Origin: Paenibacillus amylolyticus
Lineage (GTDB): Bacteria; Bacillota; Bacilli; Paenibacillales; Paenibacillaceae
DNA: 64,000 nucleotides
Assembly: GCF_029689945.1 (NCBI RefSeq)
Contig: NZ_CP121451.1
Coordinates: 620,001-684,000 of the forward strand
Direction of reading: 5' to 3'
The notes beneath the pieces were generated by a model. That model did not search any database, was not told the DNA's origin, and saw nothing but the letters and a program-made list of their open reading frames with translations. Numbering within the stretch: position 1 is the stretch's first letter; each line of letters opens with the position of its first letter. Of the stretch, positions 19,794 to 28,138 are shown one piece after another. A program made the position numbers and the translations under genes.

Positions 19794-19847
19794 GATCTCA
19801 CCTCCGCCACAAAATCTCTTATAATTCAATTACATATAATAAATGTT

Positions 19848-19876
19848 ATTTTAATCCTGTATTTTACATCGGTCAA
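19848..19876 (-). promoter_or_regulatory. Promoter of receptor 2, shared motif
   Basis: On the minus strand TTGACC and TAAAAT are 17 bases apart, a good sigma-A promoter. The spacer GATGTAAAATACAGGAT matches the receptor 1 spacer at 14 of 17 positions, more conserved than the surrounding sequence, so it may bind a shared regulator, possibly the receptors themselves. Confidence 0.7.
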
Positions 19877-19884
19877 TCTAAGCA

Positions 19885-19926
19885 AATAAAAAAGCGTCCT
19901 ACTTCCAAATAGGAAATAGCACGCTT
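19885..19926 (-). terminator. Terminator after the pro-peptide gene
   Basis: On the minus strand AAGCGTGCTATTTCC and GGAAGTAGGACGCTT form a stem ending in a T6 tract, 26 bases after the pro-peptide stop. It closes the receptor 1/pro-peptide operon before the receptor 2 promoter. Confidence 0.85.
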
Positions 19927-19951
19927 ATCAGCAATATATTCTCTGTCCTTG

Positions 19952-20074
19952 TTAGTATCCACCTAATCCGTGATCAGAAAGTAACCTTATAAAAATATCT
20001 ATACTATCATTAGAACTTTGCAATAGAATAAAAGAACTAAACAGCATTAATACCAATGCTACTTTTTTTTTCAT
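19952..20074 (-). CDS. Secreted signalling pro-peptide (AloP/Phr-like)
   Basis: A 40-codon ORF that overlaps the last 38 bases of receptor 1 in another frame. The product begins MKKKVALVLMLFSSFILL, a compact signal peptide (Lys tract plus hydrophobic core), continues QSSNDSIDIFIRLL and ends SDHGLGGY. This is the architecture of Phr/AimP/AloP precursors: export, then trimming to a C-terminal peptide that is imported and bound by the receptor. From memory, AloP of P. polymyxa matures to SHGRGG, very like DHGLGG here. An AAGGAGG lies 12 bases before this ATG; an in-frame ATG nine bases upstream is closer than usual. A terminator follows. The A9 run at the start makes the frame sensitive to sequencing error. 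Confidence 0.78.
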   Translation of the reverse strand: MKKKVALVLMLFSSFILLQSSNDSIDIFIRLLSDHGLGGY

Positions 20075-21424
20075 ATCGACCATAGACCTCCTTGATAACA
20101 CTTTTATATTGGGACTCTATTGATTCAGAAGCCTGACTTCTGTACTCTTCAAATAAACTGACACAATATATTATAGTAGAGTCATCCTTGATCTTATGGG
20201 CAATCGTTAAACAAATAAGCAAGTTTCTAAATCCTTCCTGGTACCTCCCTTTAGAAAGTTGGTACAGGGCTAGATTCCCCAAAACTTGGTGTGTTGCTTG
20301 TTCTTTATCACTGTACTATAACTACTTTGATAGTTAAGTTCATTAAGTAGTTTGTGAATAAACAGATCAAATCTTCGAAGAGCGTGATCAATATTAATGT
20401 GATACAAATTTGCTGCTTCTATAACTTTAACAAGACCAAGTAGAGTTTCGTTTTCATTAGTTTCTATAAAATCAAGATAGGAATTAAGTGCGTCAATGTC
20501 ACCCATCATTAACTTGCACGAGTAGGTATTCACTTCAGCCCAATCTTTGAATCGCTTTATAAAAGATTGATCTTCTAAAGTAGGTTCTTCAATAACTATA
20601 TTTGAATAAAGAGAAATATACTCTAGTGCCTTCTCATACTCTTTACGTTCACTCCACACCGTAGCCATAATCAAATAAGCATAATATTTATAAGTAAATA
20701 ATGGGTGTTTGGAAATACGATTATTATCTATTCCCTTTTTCTTATATTGTTCCAAAAATTTAACTCGTTGCAACAATTCCTCAGCTAGTTGGAATACTTT
20801 ATCCCAGTAATTTAAGCTTGCATATATATTAGCTAGCTCCCTTATCGCATCCAGTTGCCTCTCTTCATCCAGCCGATTAATATACGGCTCGAAGTGCACG
20901 GCGGCCCGGAGATTCTCGTGTTGGTCCTGACCGAGAGATAACGTGAAGATGCGATACTGGCACAGAGCGAGACGTTCCGAGTGTTGATACTTCTCACACT
21001 CTGCCACACATTCGTACAACATCCGTGCAGCCTTCGTCTGTCCACGTTCCAGCATGCCTTCGGCCATCTCGAACAATTCCGAGATATACGAGCGATCATC
21101 GGTCACTTCCTGAATAATCTTCTGAATACATTCCAGCTTGTCCAATTCAGCACAGCGCTGGAGAAATGGTTCCAGTCTCCTCCAATGGGGTGCCGATTCC
21201 ACGAAACATTCTGCCCCATAGATCTCGTAGAAGTATCCCTCTTCCAGCTTCATGCCCTGGGTAATCAGATCCAGTTGCGCCATAGCGATGGGCCGAGTCC
21301 CCTTAATAATTGCACTAAGCGTTCCGGCGTTAACTCCCGATATATCGGCAAAATACTGCAGGGTATATCCCTGTTTCCTGATGTAGTCCTCAATATATGA
21401 GCGTATCGTAGTTGTAGGTTCCAT
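20037..21424 (-). CDS. HTH-TPR peptide receptor 1 (RRNPP/AloR-like), frameshifted
   Basis: First receptor of the array and partner of the overlapping pro-peptide gene. N-terminal XRE helix-turn-helix (YTLQYFADISGVNAGTLSAI, then PIAMAQLDLITQGMKL), then helical TPR-type repeats with APHWRRLEPFLQRCAELDK and YQHSERLALCQYRIF. Start ATG 21424 follows GGAGG by eight bases. The frame breaks at the TTT run (plus strand) 20304-20306; one more base restores EQATHQVLGNLALYQLSKG, which aligns with EQATNFRYIRLFYELAKYR of receptor 2. Restored length is about 462 residues. The 5' half is less AT-rich than the 3' half and than receptors 2 and 3. Likely a peptide-controlled transcription regulator. Confidence 0.82.
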
Positions 21425-21478
21425 GTATCCCACCTCCACAATGAAAATCCAAAATTTTGAATTTATATGATAAGCACA

Positions 21479-21507
21479 ATTTTAATCCTAAATTTTACAG
21501 CGGTCAA
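21479..21507 (-). promoter_or_regulatory. Promoter of receptor 1, shared motif
   Basis: TTGACC, 17-base spacer GCTGTAAAATTTAGGAT and TAAAAT on the minus strand. Same -35, spacer length, -10 and most of the spacer as the receptor 2 promoter at 19848-19876, followed in both by an AT-rich leader. Confidence 0.72.
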
Positions 21508-21691
21508 TAAAAATCGTGGCAATTTCCTTCAGATCTGTGCAAGGAAGCCTGAATCGAATTTTTGCTTATAGAAAAAATCCATTAGAAGAATCTCCAAGAA
21601 CGTGATACAGTTAATTCAACTTACATATCCTACTATTTCAATAGGATTATACGACACAGATACGAATAACTCAGTTCAAGGAGAAGGTCAG

Positions 21692-22816
21692 ATGAAATTT
21701 GCCTTGTTTAGTCTCATGATGAATCTCCCTAATGCCGTAACCGGGGAAGCTCTGACGACTCAGCAGAAATTCCACAATATATTAGAGCAGGCGAAGCTGG
21801 CTGAACGACTGGGATTCGATGCCTATGGGATCGGTGAACGACACGGTGCACCTTTTCTATCTTCATCGCCACCTGTCGTATTAACCGCAATAGCCGCAGC
21901 AACCACACGCATTCGGTTACTAACCACCGTCACTGTTCTCAGTATACTTGATCCAGTCCGGGTTGCCGAGGATTATGCCACGCTCGATCAATTATCAGGT
22001 GGACGGCTGGAGATGATCATCGGGAAAGGCAATGACCCTCGACATTATCCGCTGTTTGGCATAAGCGAAGAGGAACAATGGGACTCACTCGATGAACGGT
22101 ATCATTTGCTAAGACGGTTGTGGTCTGAAGAGAATGTCACCTGGCAGGGAACGTATCGCCCTCCGCTTGAGGGCGTGACCACGTGGCCCAGACCGCTTCA
22201 GCAGTCCATCCCCATCTGGCATGGTAGCGCGTCCAGCACGGTCTCAACCGAACTCGCTGCCAAATATGGCGAGCCGCTCTTCACGTCGAATTCTTTTCAC
22301 CCTCAGGCCAAATACAAAGCGTTAATCGATCATTATCGGGAGCGTCTCGATTATTATGGTCATGATCCGCAGCAAGCATTGATTGGCTCTGGTGCCGGCA
22401 GTCTGTATCTTGCCAATACGGGTGAAGAAGCCATTCGTCGCTATAAGCCCTATTATGAAGCGTTCCATGCCACCGCCGCCGCACAGCATAACCAGTCGCC
22501 CTTCACCGATCTGGAGGATAACATTGCACGTGGCCCTGCGTTAATAGGCAGTCCGGAACAAGTGATTGAGAAAATTCTGGACTATCATGCCGCTTACGGA
22601 CATCAGGTGCTGAGTATCAGCGTAGATGGATTGACGCATAGCGAGCAGTTGGAGCAAGTGGAGCGTTTTGCCAAGGAAGTAGCCCCTGTATTACGCCGTG
22701 AACTGCCAAGTTCAGTATGGAATGAACCCCCGGTGTTAACCCAGCAATCCTCCTTCCTGTCCTCTAATGCTACAGATACATGGCCCACAGCCATCTCACC
22801 CATATTCCAGGTATAA
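21692..22816 (+). CDS. LLM-class flavin-dependent oxidoreductase
   Basis: Luciferase-like monooxygenase fold, 374 residues, using reduced flavin for oxygenation of an unknown substrate. Family blocks: LAERLGFDAYGIGERHG, TTRIRLLTTVTVLSILDPVRVAEDYATLDQLSGGRLE (split by the usual helix), IGKGNDP and, near the C-terminus, GSPEQVIEKILDYH. ATG 21692 follows AAGGAGAAGG; the longer upstream ORF lacks a binding site. Divergent from the receptor array and separate from the TetR/MFS pair. A C-terminal tail of about 40 residues after the barrel is uncharacterised. Confidence 0.9.
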   Translation: MKFALFSLMMNLPNAVTGEALTTQQKFHNILEQAKLAERLGFDAYGIGERHGAPFLSSSPPVVLTAIAAATTRIRLLTTVTVLSILDPVRVAEDYATLDQLSGGRLEMIIGKGNDPRHYPLFGISEEEQWDSLDERYHLLRRLWSEENVTWQGTYRPPLEGVTTWPRPLQQSIPIWHGSASSTVSTELAAKYGEPLFTSNSFHPQAKYKALIDHYRERLDYYGHDPQQALIGSGAGSLYLANTGEEAIRRYKPYYEAFHATAAAQHNQSPFTDLEDNIARGPALIGSPEQVIEKILDYHAAYGHQVLSISVDGLTHSEQLEQVERFAKEVAPVLRRELPSSVWNEPPVLTQQSSFLSSNATDTWPTAISPIFQV

Positions 22817-22925
22817 GTGTTCTTCCACGCACAATATGCCACACGTCTTCTCTCCAGGGTGATTCCTATGAATCGCCCTCTTCCCTCATTCTCCGCTTCC
22901 GCCCAGTTGTAGCGCCTCTCTCCTT

Positions 22926-23507
22926 CTACTTATTGGACTGAATGCCTTCAAACAATGAACGGAGCAGTACATCTATAAACGTATCATCCATCGCTTCACC
23001 AGTCACCAACATGCGATAGAATACCGGTCCATAGATCAGATCAATGTACAGTCCAATGTCCATCCCACTCTTCAATTCGCCGCGCTCCACACCCTTCTCC
23101 AGAATGCCCCAAGCTTCACGCCGACGTGGTTGGATGTATCTTGTACGGTATTCTTCGGCAAGCCCTTCATCCGATTGCCCTTCTCCGATAATCTGCGTAA
23201 TCACTTTTCCTTCCCGACTGGTCAAAAAACGAACCAGATTACTCGCATGTATGCGTATATCTTCCAATACCGAACCTGTATCCGGTACAGGTAATCTTGC
23301 CGTTGCGGCAGACATATATCCGTCCATGATGACAGCGCCCTTGTTCGGCCACCATTTGTAGATGGTCGCTTTGCTCACCTGTGCACGTTCAGCAATCTTC
23401 TCAATCGTAACCGTCCCGAATCCTTGCTCCAACAACAACTCATAGGATGCTGTAAGAATGGCATTCTGGGTTTCCATGTTACGCGGACGTCCTCTTTTGG
23501 CAGTCAT
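22926..23507 (-). CDS. TetR-family repressor
   Basis: 193 residues. N-terminal DNA-binding domain GFGTVTIEKIAERAQVSKAT then IYKWWPNKGAVIMDGY, the typical TetR helix-turn-helix; the C-terminal ligand domain (TetR_C_11 type by appearance) contains IRIHASNLVRFLTSREGKVI and GPVFYRMLVTGEAMDDTF. Start ATG 23507 with AGGGGG upstream. It is divergent from an MFS exporter, with a perfect palindrome between them, so it most likely represses the exporter and itself until an inducer is bound. Confidence 0.92.
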   Translation of the reverse strand: MTAKRGRPRNMETQNAILTASYELLLEQGFGTVTIEKIAERAQVSKATIYKWWPNKGAVIMDGYMSAATARLPVPDTGSVLEDIRIHASNLVRFLTSREGKVITQIIGEGQSDEGLAEEYRTRYIQPRRREAWGILEKGVERGELKSGMDIGLYIDLIYGPVFYRMLVTGEAMDDTFIDVLLRSLFEGIQSNK

Positions 23508-23662
23508 CTGCACACCCCCTAGTTGAAATCGTATATATCGCAATCTTCCATGATCTTCATAAAAACGATACGTTCATTATACTAAAATGCAATGACTACA
23601 CACAATTCCATCCTTCGCTCGCCTTTTCATCTCCACAAAAATCTCCAATGCCTATTTACAAT

Positions 23663-23676
23663 ACTAAACGTTTAGT
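23663..23676. promoter_or_regulatory. TetR operator palindrome
   Basis: Perfect inverted repeat ACTAAACGTTTAGT in the divergent TetR/MFS intergenic region. A half-site GCGTTTAGTAA recurs at 23705-23714, suggesting a second binding position near the MFS promoter. Such symmetric sites are typical targets of TetR proteins. Confidence 0.75.
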
Positions 23677-23779
23677 TTATTATATGTGTATATTAGTGAA
23701 CACAGCGTTTAGTAATTGACAATTTTTAATATGAACTCTTTATTGCGAATAACATTTAGAACTGTGGAGGATGATGAAG

Positions 23780-24988
23780 ATGGAAACGACACAACAAGTG
23801 AAGAAGGCTCCTGTACCCACCTGGATTATTTTTTTACTGGCTTCCGCTTGTGGCTTAATTGTGGCAAACCTGTATTATGCTCAGACCGTTATCGGACCGA
23901 TCAGCATGACAACAGGACTGTCTTCGGCTGCTGCCGGATTAATTGTAACGTTGACACAGATTGGCTATGTCATTGGTTTGCTGTTTATCGTACCGCTCAG
24001 TGATATTACGGAAAATCGGCGCCTCGTCGTGCTTTTCCTGATTGTACTGGTCGGCGCCCTGATTGCTGCGGCTTTCTCGCCCACGGCTATTGTATTTCTG
24101 ACTGCCTCCCTATTCATCGGTATAGGTTCTGTTGTCGCGCAAATTCTCGTACCCTATGCAACATATCTAACTTCCGAAGAGCAGCGCGGGCAGGTTGTCG
24201 GTAATGTCATGAGCGGTCTGTTGTTGGGCATTATGCTCGCTCGTCCTGTCGCAAGCTTCATCACCAGTCTCTTCGGATGGCAGACGGTATTTGTAATCTC
24301 GGCTGTTGTCATCGCTCTTCTGATGCTGCTTCTATCCCGTGCTCTGCCTGCTCGCCAGCCTGATCCCACCTTGAAATACGGGCAATTAATCGTGTCGTTG
24401 GGCACACTGTTCAGAACAATGCCGCTGCTGCGCCGCCGGGCGTTCTATCAGGCCAGTCTGTTTGGTGCCTTCAGCTTGTTCTGGACCACGGTTCCGCTCA
24501 GGCTCGCTAACGATTTTGGCATGTCACAGCAAGGCATTGCCTGGTTTGCACTGGCTGGTGTCGGAGGTGCCATAGCCGCTCCCATTGCCGGGAGATTGGC
24601 CGATCGCGGACTAACCCGTATACTCACGGGGGCTGCCATGATCATCGCTGCGGCTTCATTTGGTTTGGCTTATGCGTTCCAGAGCCACTCCACGTTTGCA
24701 CTGATCCTGCTTGTGATCGTGGCAATTACACTGGATATGGCTGTCTCGGGTAATCTGGTGCTGGGTCAACGCATCATTTACTCCTTAGGAAATGATGCGA
24801 GAGGACGGGTAAACGGCATATTCATGTCGATCTTTTTTGTCGGCGGTGCGATCGGTTCCTCTCTTGGAAGCTGGTCTTATGCTAACGGAGGTTGGAGTCT
24901 CACTACACTGATTGGCCTGATCATGCCGCTGCTTGCTTTGGTGTATTACTTTACGGAAAAGAAAGCGGTAGTCGTCAGCAACAAATAG
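23780..24988 (+). CDS. MFS transporter, probable efflux pump
   Basis: About 402 residues with 12 predicted membrane helices. MFS loop 2-3 signature appears as IVPLSDITENRRLVVL; helix-rich blocks include PTWIIFLLASACGLIVANLY and GRVNGIFMSIFFVGGAIGSS. It likely exports a small toxic compound using the proton gradient. GGAGG lies nine bases before ATG 23780; in-frame ATGs at 23771 and 23774 are too close to it. Regulated by the divergent TetR repressor. A strong terminator follows at 25018. Confidence 0.9.
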   Translation: METTQQVKKAPVPTWIIFLLASACGLIVANLYYAQTVIGPISMTTGLSSAAAGLIVTLTQIGYVIGLLFIVPLSDITENRRLVVLFLIVLVGALIAAAFSPTAIVFLTASLFIGIGSVVAQILVPYATYLTSEEQRGQVVGNVMSGLLLGIMLARPVASFITSLFGWQTVFVISAVVIALLMLLLSRALPARQPDPTLKYGQLIVSLGTLFRTMPLLRRRAFYQASLFGAFSLFWTTVPLRLANDFGMSQQGIAWFALAGVGGAIAAPIAGRLADRGLTRILTGAAMIIAAASFGLAYAFQSHSTFALILLVIVAITLDMAVSGNLVLGQRIIYSLGNDARGRVNGIFMSIFFVGGAIGSSLGSWSYANGGWSLTTLIGLIMPLLALVYYFTEKKAVVVSNK

Positions 24989-25017
24989 ATTGATCTGTCT
25001 TTGAATCCAAACGACGG

Positions 25018-25060
25018 AATAAGGGCAAAGCTAATCATCAAGATTAGCTCTGCCCTTATT
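25018..25060. terminator. Bidirectional terminator
   Basis: AATAAGGGCAAAGCTAATC pairs with GATTAGCTCTGCCCTTATT around a short loop. Placed between the converging MFS and VOC genes, it can serve both. Confidence 0.85.
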
Positions 25061-25134
25061 GTTGTCATTGTCACTTGGCTCTCTGTGACAGCGAAAGTTA
25101 TTCCTAATATTAAGATGGATACATTCTTCTTATA

Positions 25135-25503
25135 TTAAGCTTTACTGTGAAGCGTAACCTGGTACCCGTCCGGGTCGGCAAATGTAAAAGTTCTTCCGAA
25201 TGGTCCATCTATCGGTGCAGATGTAATCTTAACGCCTGCTGCCACAAGCTTGTCGTGAATATCTTGCGTATCCGGTGCATGAAGCCACAGGGCGATACCA
25301 AGCCCCGGCTGAGCACCTGAACCGAGTTCGGTTCCTGGCAATAGGTCACGTAGAGCAAATGCAATAGGCTTGGTATCAAAGACCACCGCATGAGGTGGCC
25401 CCGCCTGTGAGCGTACCAGTCCAAGATAATTCTGATAAAATTCGGCAGAGCTTTCAAGATTGCTGACTTGAAGTGAAATGAAATCCGGTCCGATTACTGA
25501 CAT
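25135..25503 (-). CDS. VOC-superfamily (glyoxalase/bleomycin resistance-like) protein
   Basis: 122 residues, one vicinal-oxygen-chelate domain with paired beta-alpha-beta modules: ISLQVSNLESSAEFYQNYLG at the N-terminus and FGRTFTFADPDGYQVTLH at the C-terminus. Potential metal ligands are poorly conserved (Gln11, Glu17-type positions), so catalysis is not certain. Family members include dioxygenases, glyoxalases and drug-binding proteins. ATG 25503 with AAAGGAG upstream. Confidence 0.88.
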   Translation of the reverse strand: MSVIGPDFISLQVSNLESSAEFYQNYLGLVRSQAGPPHAVVFDTKPIAFALRDLLPGTELGSGAQPGLGIALWLHAPDTQDIHDKLVAAGVKITSAPIDGPFGRTFTFADPDGYQVTLHSKA

Positions 25504-25627
25504 AATATAATGTTCTCCTTTGTATATGGGATTGTTTATATCTTGATCATACAAGCCCGCTCTTGCCAACAGTATGTCAGTAGTGTTCTTTCCTTTTTTC
25601 AATTTTTTCTCTTACTCGGTTTTCTCT

Positions 25628-26688
25628 TTATACCAACACGGGCAGATGCGTTGCTGCATCATACTCGGCCAATTGCTCACCAGTATGCAATCTACGCACC
25701 AGATCGGGGTTGGAGATAAACGGTCTGCCGAACGCCGCCAGATCTATGCTTCCCTTGCCAATCGCGTGCTCTGCGGTCTGAACATCCAGATTCCCCACAC
25801 CAATGATGATGCCATCCCACTGACTTCGAATCCGCTCGTGAAAGGATTGCCCACCATCCCATGCTTTTGCATAATGATCTGTCGAGGGATGCAGGATCGT
25901 AATGCCCGTCTCGCGGAACAAGTTCAGATATGCATCGATCATTGCAGCTTTGTCTGTCCATGCATAGGATGCATCATCATCCTTTTTTTCGGAGAATCGT
26001 ATCGATATGCGATCTGCACAGATCTCTTTTTCACAGCCACAATAATATCCCGCAGGAACCGCAATCTGCCCGCCATATCTCCTCCGTATTCGTCTGTTCT
26101 ATGGTTGGTCTTCTCATTGATAAACTGGTCGATCAGATACCCATGCGCAGCATGAAGTTCGATCCCGTCAAACCCTGCCAGAACCGCATGGCGGGCTGCC
26201 GTCTGAAAATGCTGAATCGTATCCGCTATATCCTGTGCGCTCATCGTTTGGGGAACCTGATATGGCTTATGCAGCTTATGCACTCTTCCCTCTGCCGCAA
26301 GGCTGGAAGGTGCCAGTGGAGCGGTTCCGATCAGATCAGAATGGGACAATCTGCCGACATGCCACAGCTGAGCAATAATGGTGCCGCCATGTCTGTGCAC
26401 AGCATCCGTTACCCTTTTCCAAGACGTCGTCTGTTCATCTGTATATAAGCCGGGAATGCCATAAGTGCCTTTGCCTGCCAGGTTGGGGTTAATGCCCTCA
26501 GTGATGATCAGGCCCACGCCATCTCGTGCACGCTGCTCATAATACGCCACTATCTCATCTGTCACCGTGCCCTTCTGATCATCCGCAAATCCCCGGGTCA
26601 TTGGAGCCATGACAATTCGGTTTCTTAACTGCCATTGATGAATCGTCACCGGGCTTAATAATGTTGAACGTGTATTCATGTTATCCAT
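25628..26688 (-). CDS. Old Yellow Enzyme family NADH:flavin oxidoreductase, frameshifted
   Basis: FMN-dependent ene-reductase, about 353 residues once restored. N-terminal barrel LRNRIVMAPMTRGFAD, then the active-site region FDGIELHAAHGYLIDQFIN with the catalytic His pair, and C-terminal phosphate-binding AFGRPFISNPDLVRRL. The frame breaks at the T7 run 25983-25989 (A7 on the coding strand): with one more base SPKKK continues as DDDASYAWTDKAAMIDAYLN into the second part. It is divergent from a LysR regulator, a common pairing. Probably reduces electrophilic alkenes such as maleimides or quinones. Confidence 0.87.
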
Positions 26689-26769
26689 GTTCTATCCCTA
26701 CTCTCTTCGTCAGTAAGGATATTGTAAGGCGATCCCGATATATCGTAAAATGATTGAAATATATAGTTA

Positions 26770-26786
26770 TATCTCTAAGAGAGATA
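26770..26786. promoter_or_regulatory. Putative LysR binding palindrome
   Basis: TATCTCT-AAG-AGAGATA, an inverted repeat of seven bases with a three-base centre, fits the T-N11-A layout of LysR sites and lies between the divergent OYE and lysR genes. Confidence 0.55.
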
Positions 26787-26844
26787 CCTGACATCACTAT
26801 CTGCGGAAGCAATATAACCTAATCCAGGTTCAGGAGGATACCGC

Positions 26845-27708
26845 ATGGAACTTTCCGATATCGATATTATTCTCGCGGTGGCCCGTTCAGGCAAAATCTC
26901 ACAGGCTGCCAAAGAACTGAATTACGCACAATCCAATGTCACGACGCGCATCAAAAAATTGGAGCAGGAATATCAGATCCAATTGTTCAACCGATTTCCC
27001 AAAGGGGTTGTGCTGACCTCCAAAGGAGAACAGTTTGTTGAATACGCCTCACGCATTCACAACCTTTTGCACGATTTGAAAATGGATATGACAGATCCCG
27101 GTGAGCCTTCCGGCACGCTAAAAATCGGCATTGTGGAAACGGCGGCATCCAGCCGCTTTATGGAGATTCTGAATGAATATCAGATAACCTACCCGAAGGT
27201 ATCCATCTCACTCGTTAACGCCACTTCCCCCAAAGTACTGCGCAAGAAAATACAGGATTATGAGATTGACGGTGCTTTTATCAGCGGGGCTTGTGTGAAG
27301 GAAGGTCTGAAGGTGGAATACGAGATGCAGGACACGGTTCATATCATCTCCAAAAAGACAGACGCACCACCTGAGAGCCTGTGCCAGGTATCGTGGGTCG
27401 TTTTCCCCGAAGGCTGTCCGTATCGTGAGATGACCGAACAATTTTTGCAGGAAGAAGGACTATCCGCTCGCAATATGATCGAAGTGAGTACGATGGAGAA
27501 CCTGCTTAGCTGTGTGGAGTCTGGAATTGCTTTTACCATTATGCCTTGCAGTGTTGTTCACAAAAAACCAACTGATTTCTCCGTATTTGATCTCGCAGAT
27601 CGTTATACTCATACCACGACAACCTTTGTTCGCGGTGAGGATCGTTATGTCAGCAGTGCGCTGGATCAATTCATGAAGCTGCTGAACCAGAAAAGTATTA
27701 CTTTTTAA
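26845..27708 (+). CDS. LysR-family transcription regulator
   Basis: 287 residues. N-terminal winged helix-turn-helix ISQAAKELNYAQSNVTTRIK followed by the linker helix and a periplasmic-binding-like effector domain (GTLKIGIVETAASSRFMEIL). The C-terminal part has several cysteines. ATG 26845 behind CAGGAGG. It should control the divergent Old Yellow Enzyme gene and itself, probably in response to an electrophile. Confidence 0.92.
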   Translation: MELSDIDIILAVARSGKISQAAKELNYAQSNVTTRIKKLEQEYQIQLFNRFPKGVVLTSKGEQFVEYASRIHNLLHDLKMDMTDPGEPSGTLKIGIVETAASSRFMEILNEYQITYPKVSISLVNATSPKVLRKKIQDYEIDGAFISGACVKEGLKVEYEMQDTVHIISKKTDAPPESLCQVSWVVFPEGCPYREMTEQFLQEEGLSARNMIEVSTMENLLSCVESGIAFTIMPCSVVHKKPTDFSVFDLADRYTHTTTTFVRGEDRYVSSALDQFMKLLNQKSITF

Positions 27709-27802
27709 AGATGCCGACTATGCCACAACATCACAACACCGCATCACACGGAACATTGGCTTATTCAGGCATTACTTGGATAGGGACAATAGCGCTGGGT
27801 GC

Positions 27803-28100
27803 AAAGGGGCTATCTCAGAAGGAATACCGCCTCGCTCCACGTGCTAACGAACCTGCCGCACCTTAAAAGGCGGATCATCAACGGTTGCAAGATTTAACGA
27901 ATCTCACTAACGCTATTTCGTCATAATAGGGCTTTCAAACCTAAACAAACCAGTGAATCGACGAAATAGCGTCTCTGTGATTCGTTAGTTCTCAGATCTG
28001 GGCAAATGGGAGCGAATAGCGTGTGTCAGGTTCATTAAAACAAAAATCAAACTTAATGAGGATGTCCCTCGTCATATTCATGACTTATGGGACATCCTCG
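27803..28100. repeat. Palindromic ATTCGTTA-type intergenic element, copy 3
   Basis: About 300 bases between converging lysR and the chemoreceptor. Left edge GGGGCTATCTCAGAAGG; modules CTAACGAACCTGCC, TTAACGAATCTCAC, the central arm pair ACGCTATTTCGTC / GACGAAATAGCGT, then GATTCGTTAG and GGTTCATTAA; right edge is a 42-base hairpin (GAGGATGTCCC / GGGACATCCTC, 28058-28100) that ends 38 bases from the chemoreceptor stop. It matches copy 5 in reverse orientation over nearly its full length. The hairpin likely terminates the chemoreceptor transcript. Confidence 0.75.
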
Positions 28101-28138
28101 TCGTTACTTTTTCTCTCTAAACCATTCTCAATTAACGC

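Noticed and set aside
17038..21424. AimR-type phage lysis-lysogeny module
   Set aside because: The receptors resemble AimR in plan, but no integrase, repressor or structural phage genes lie nearby.
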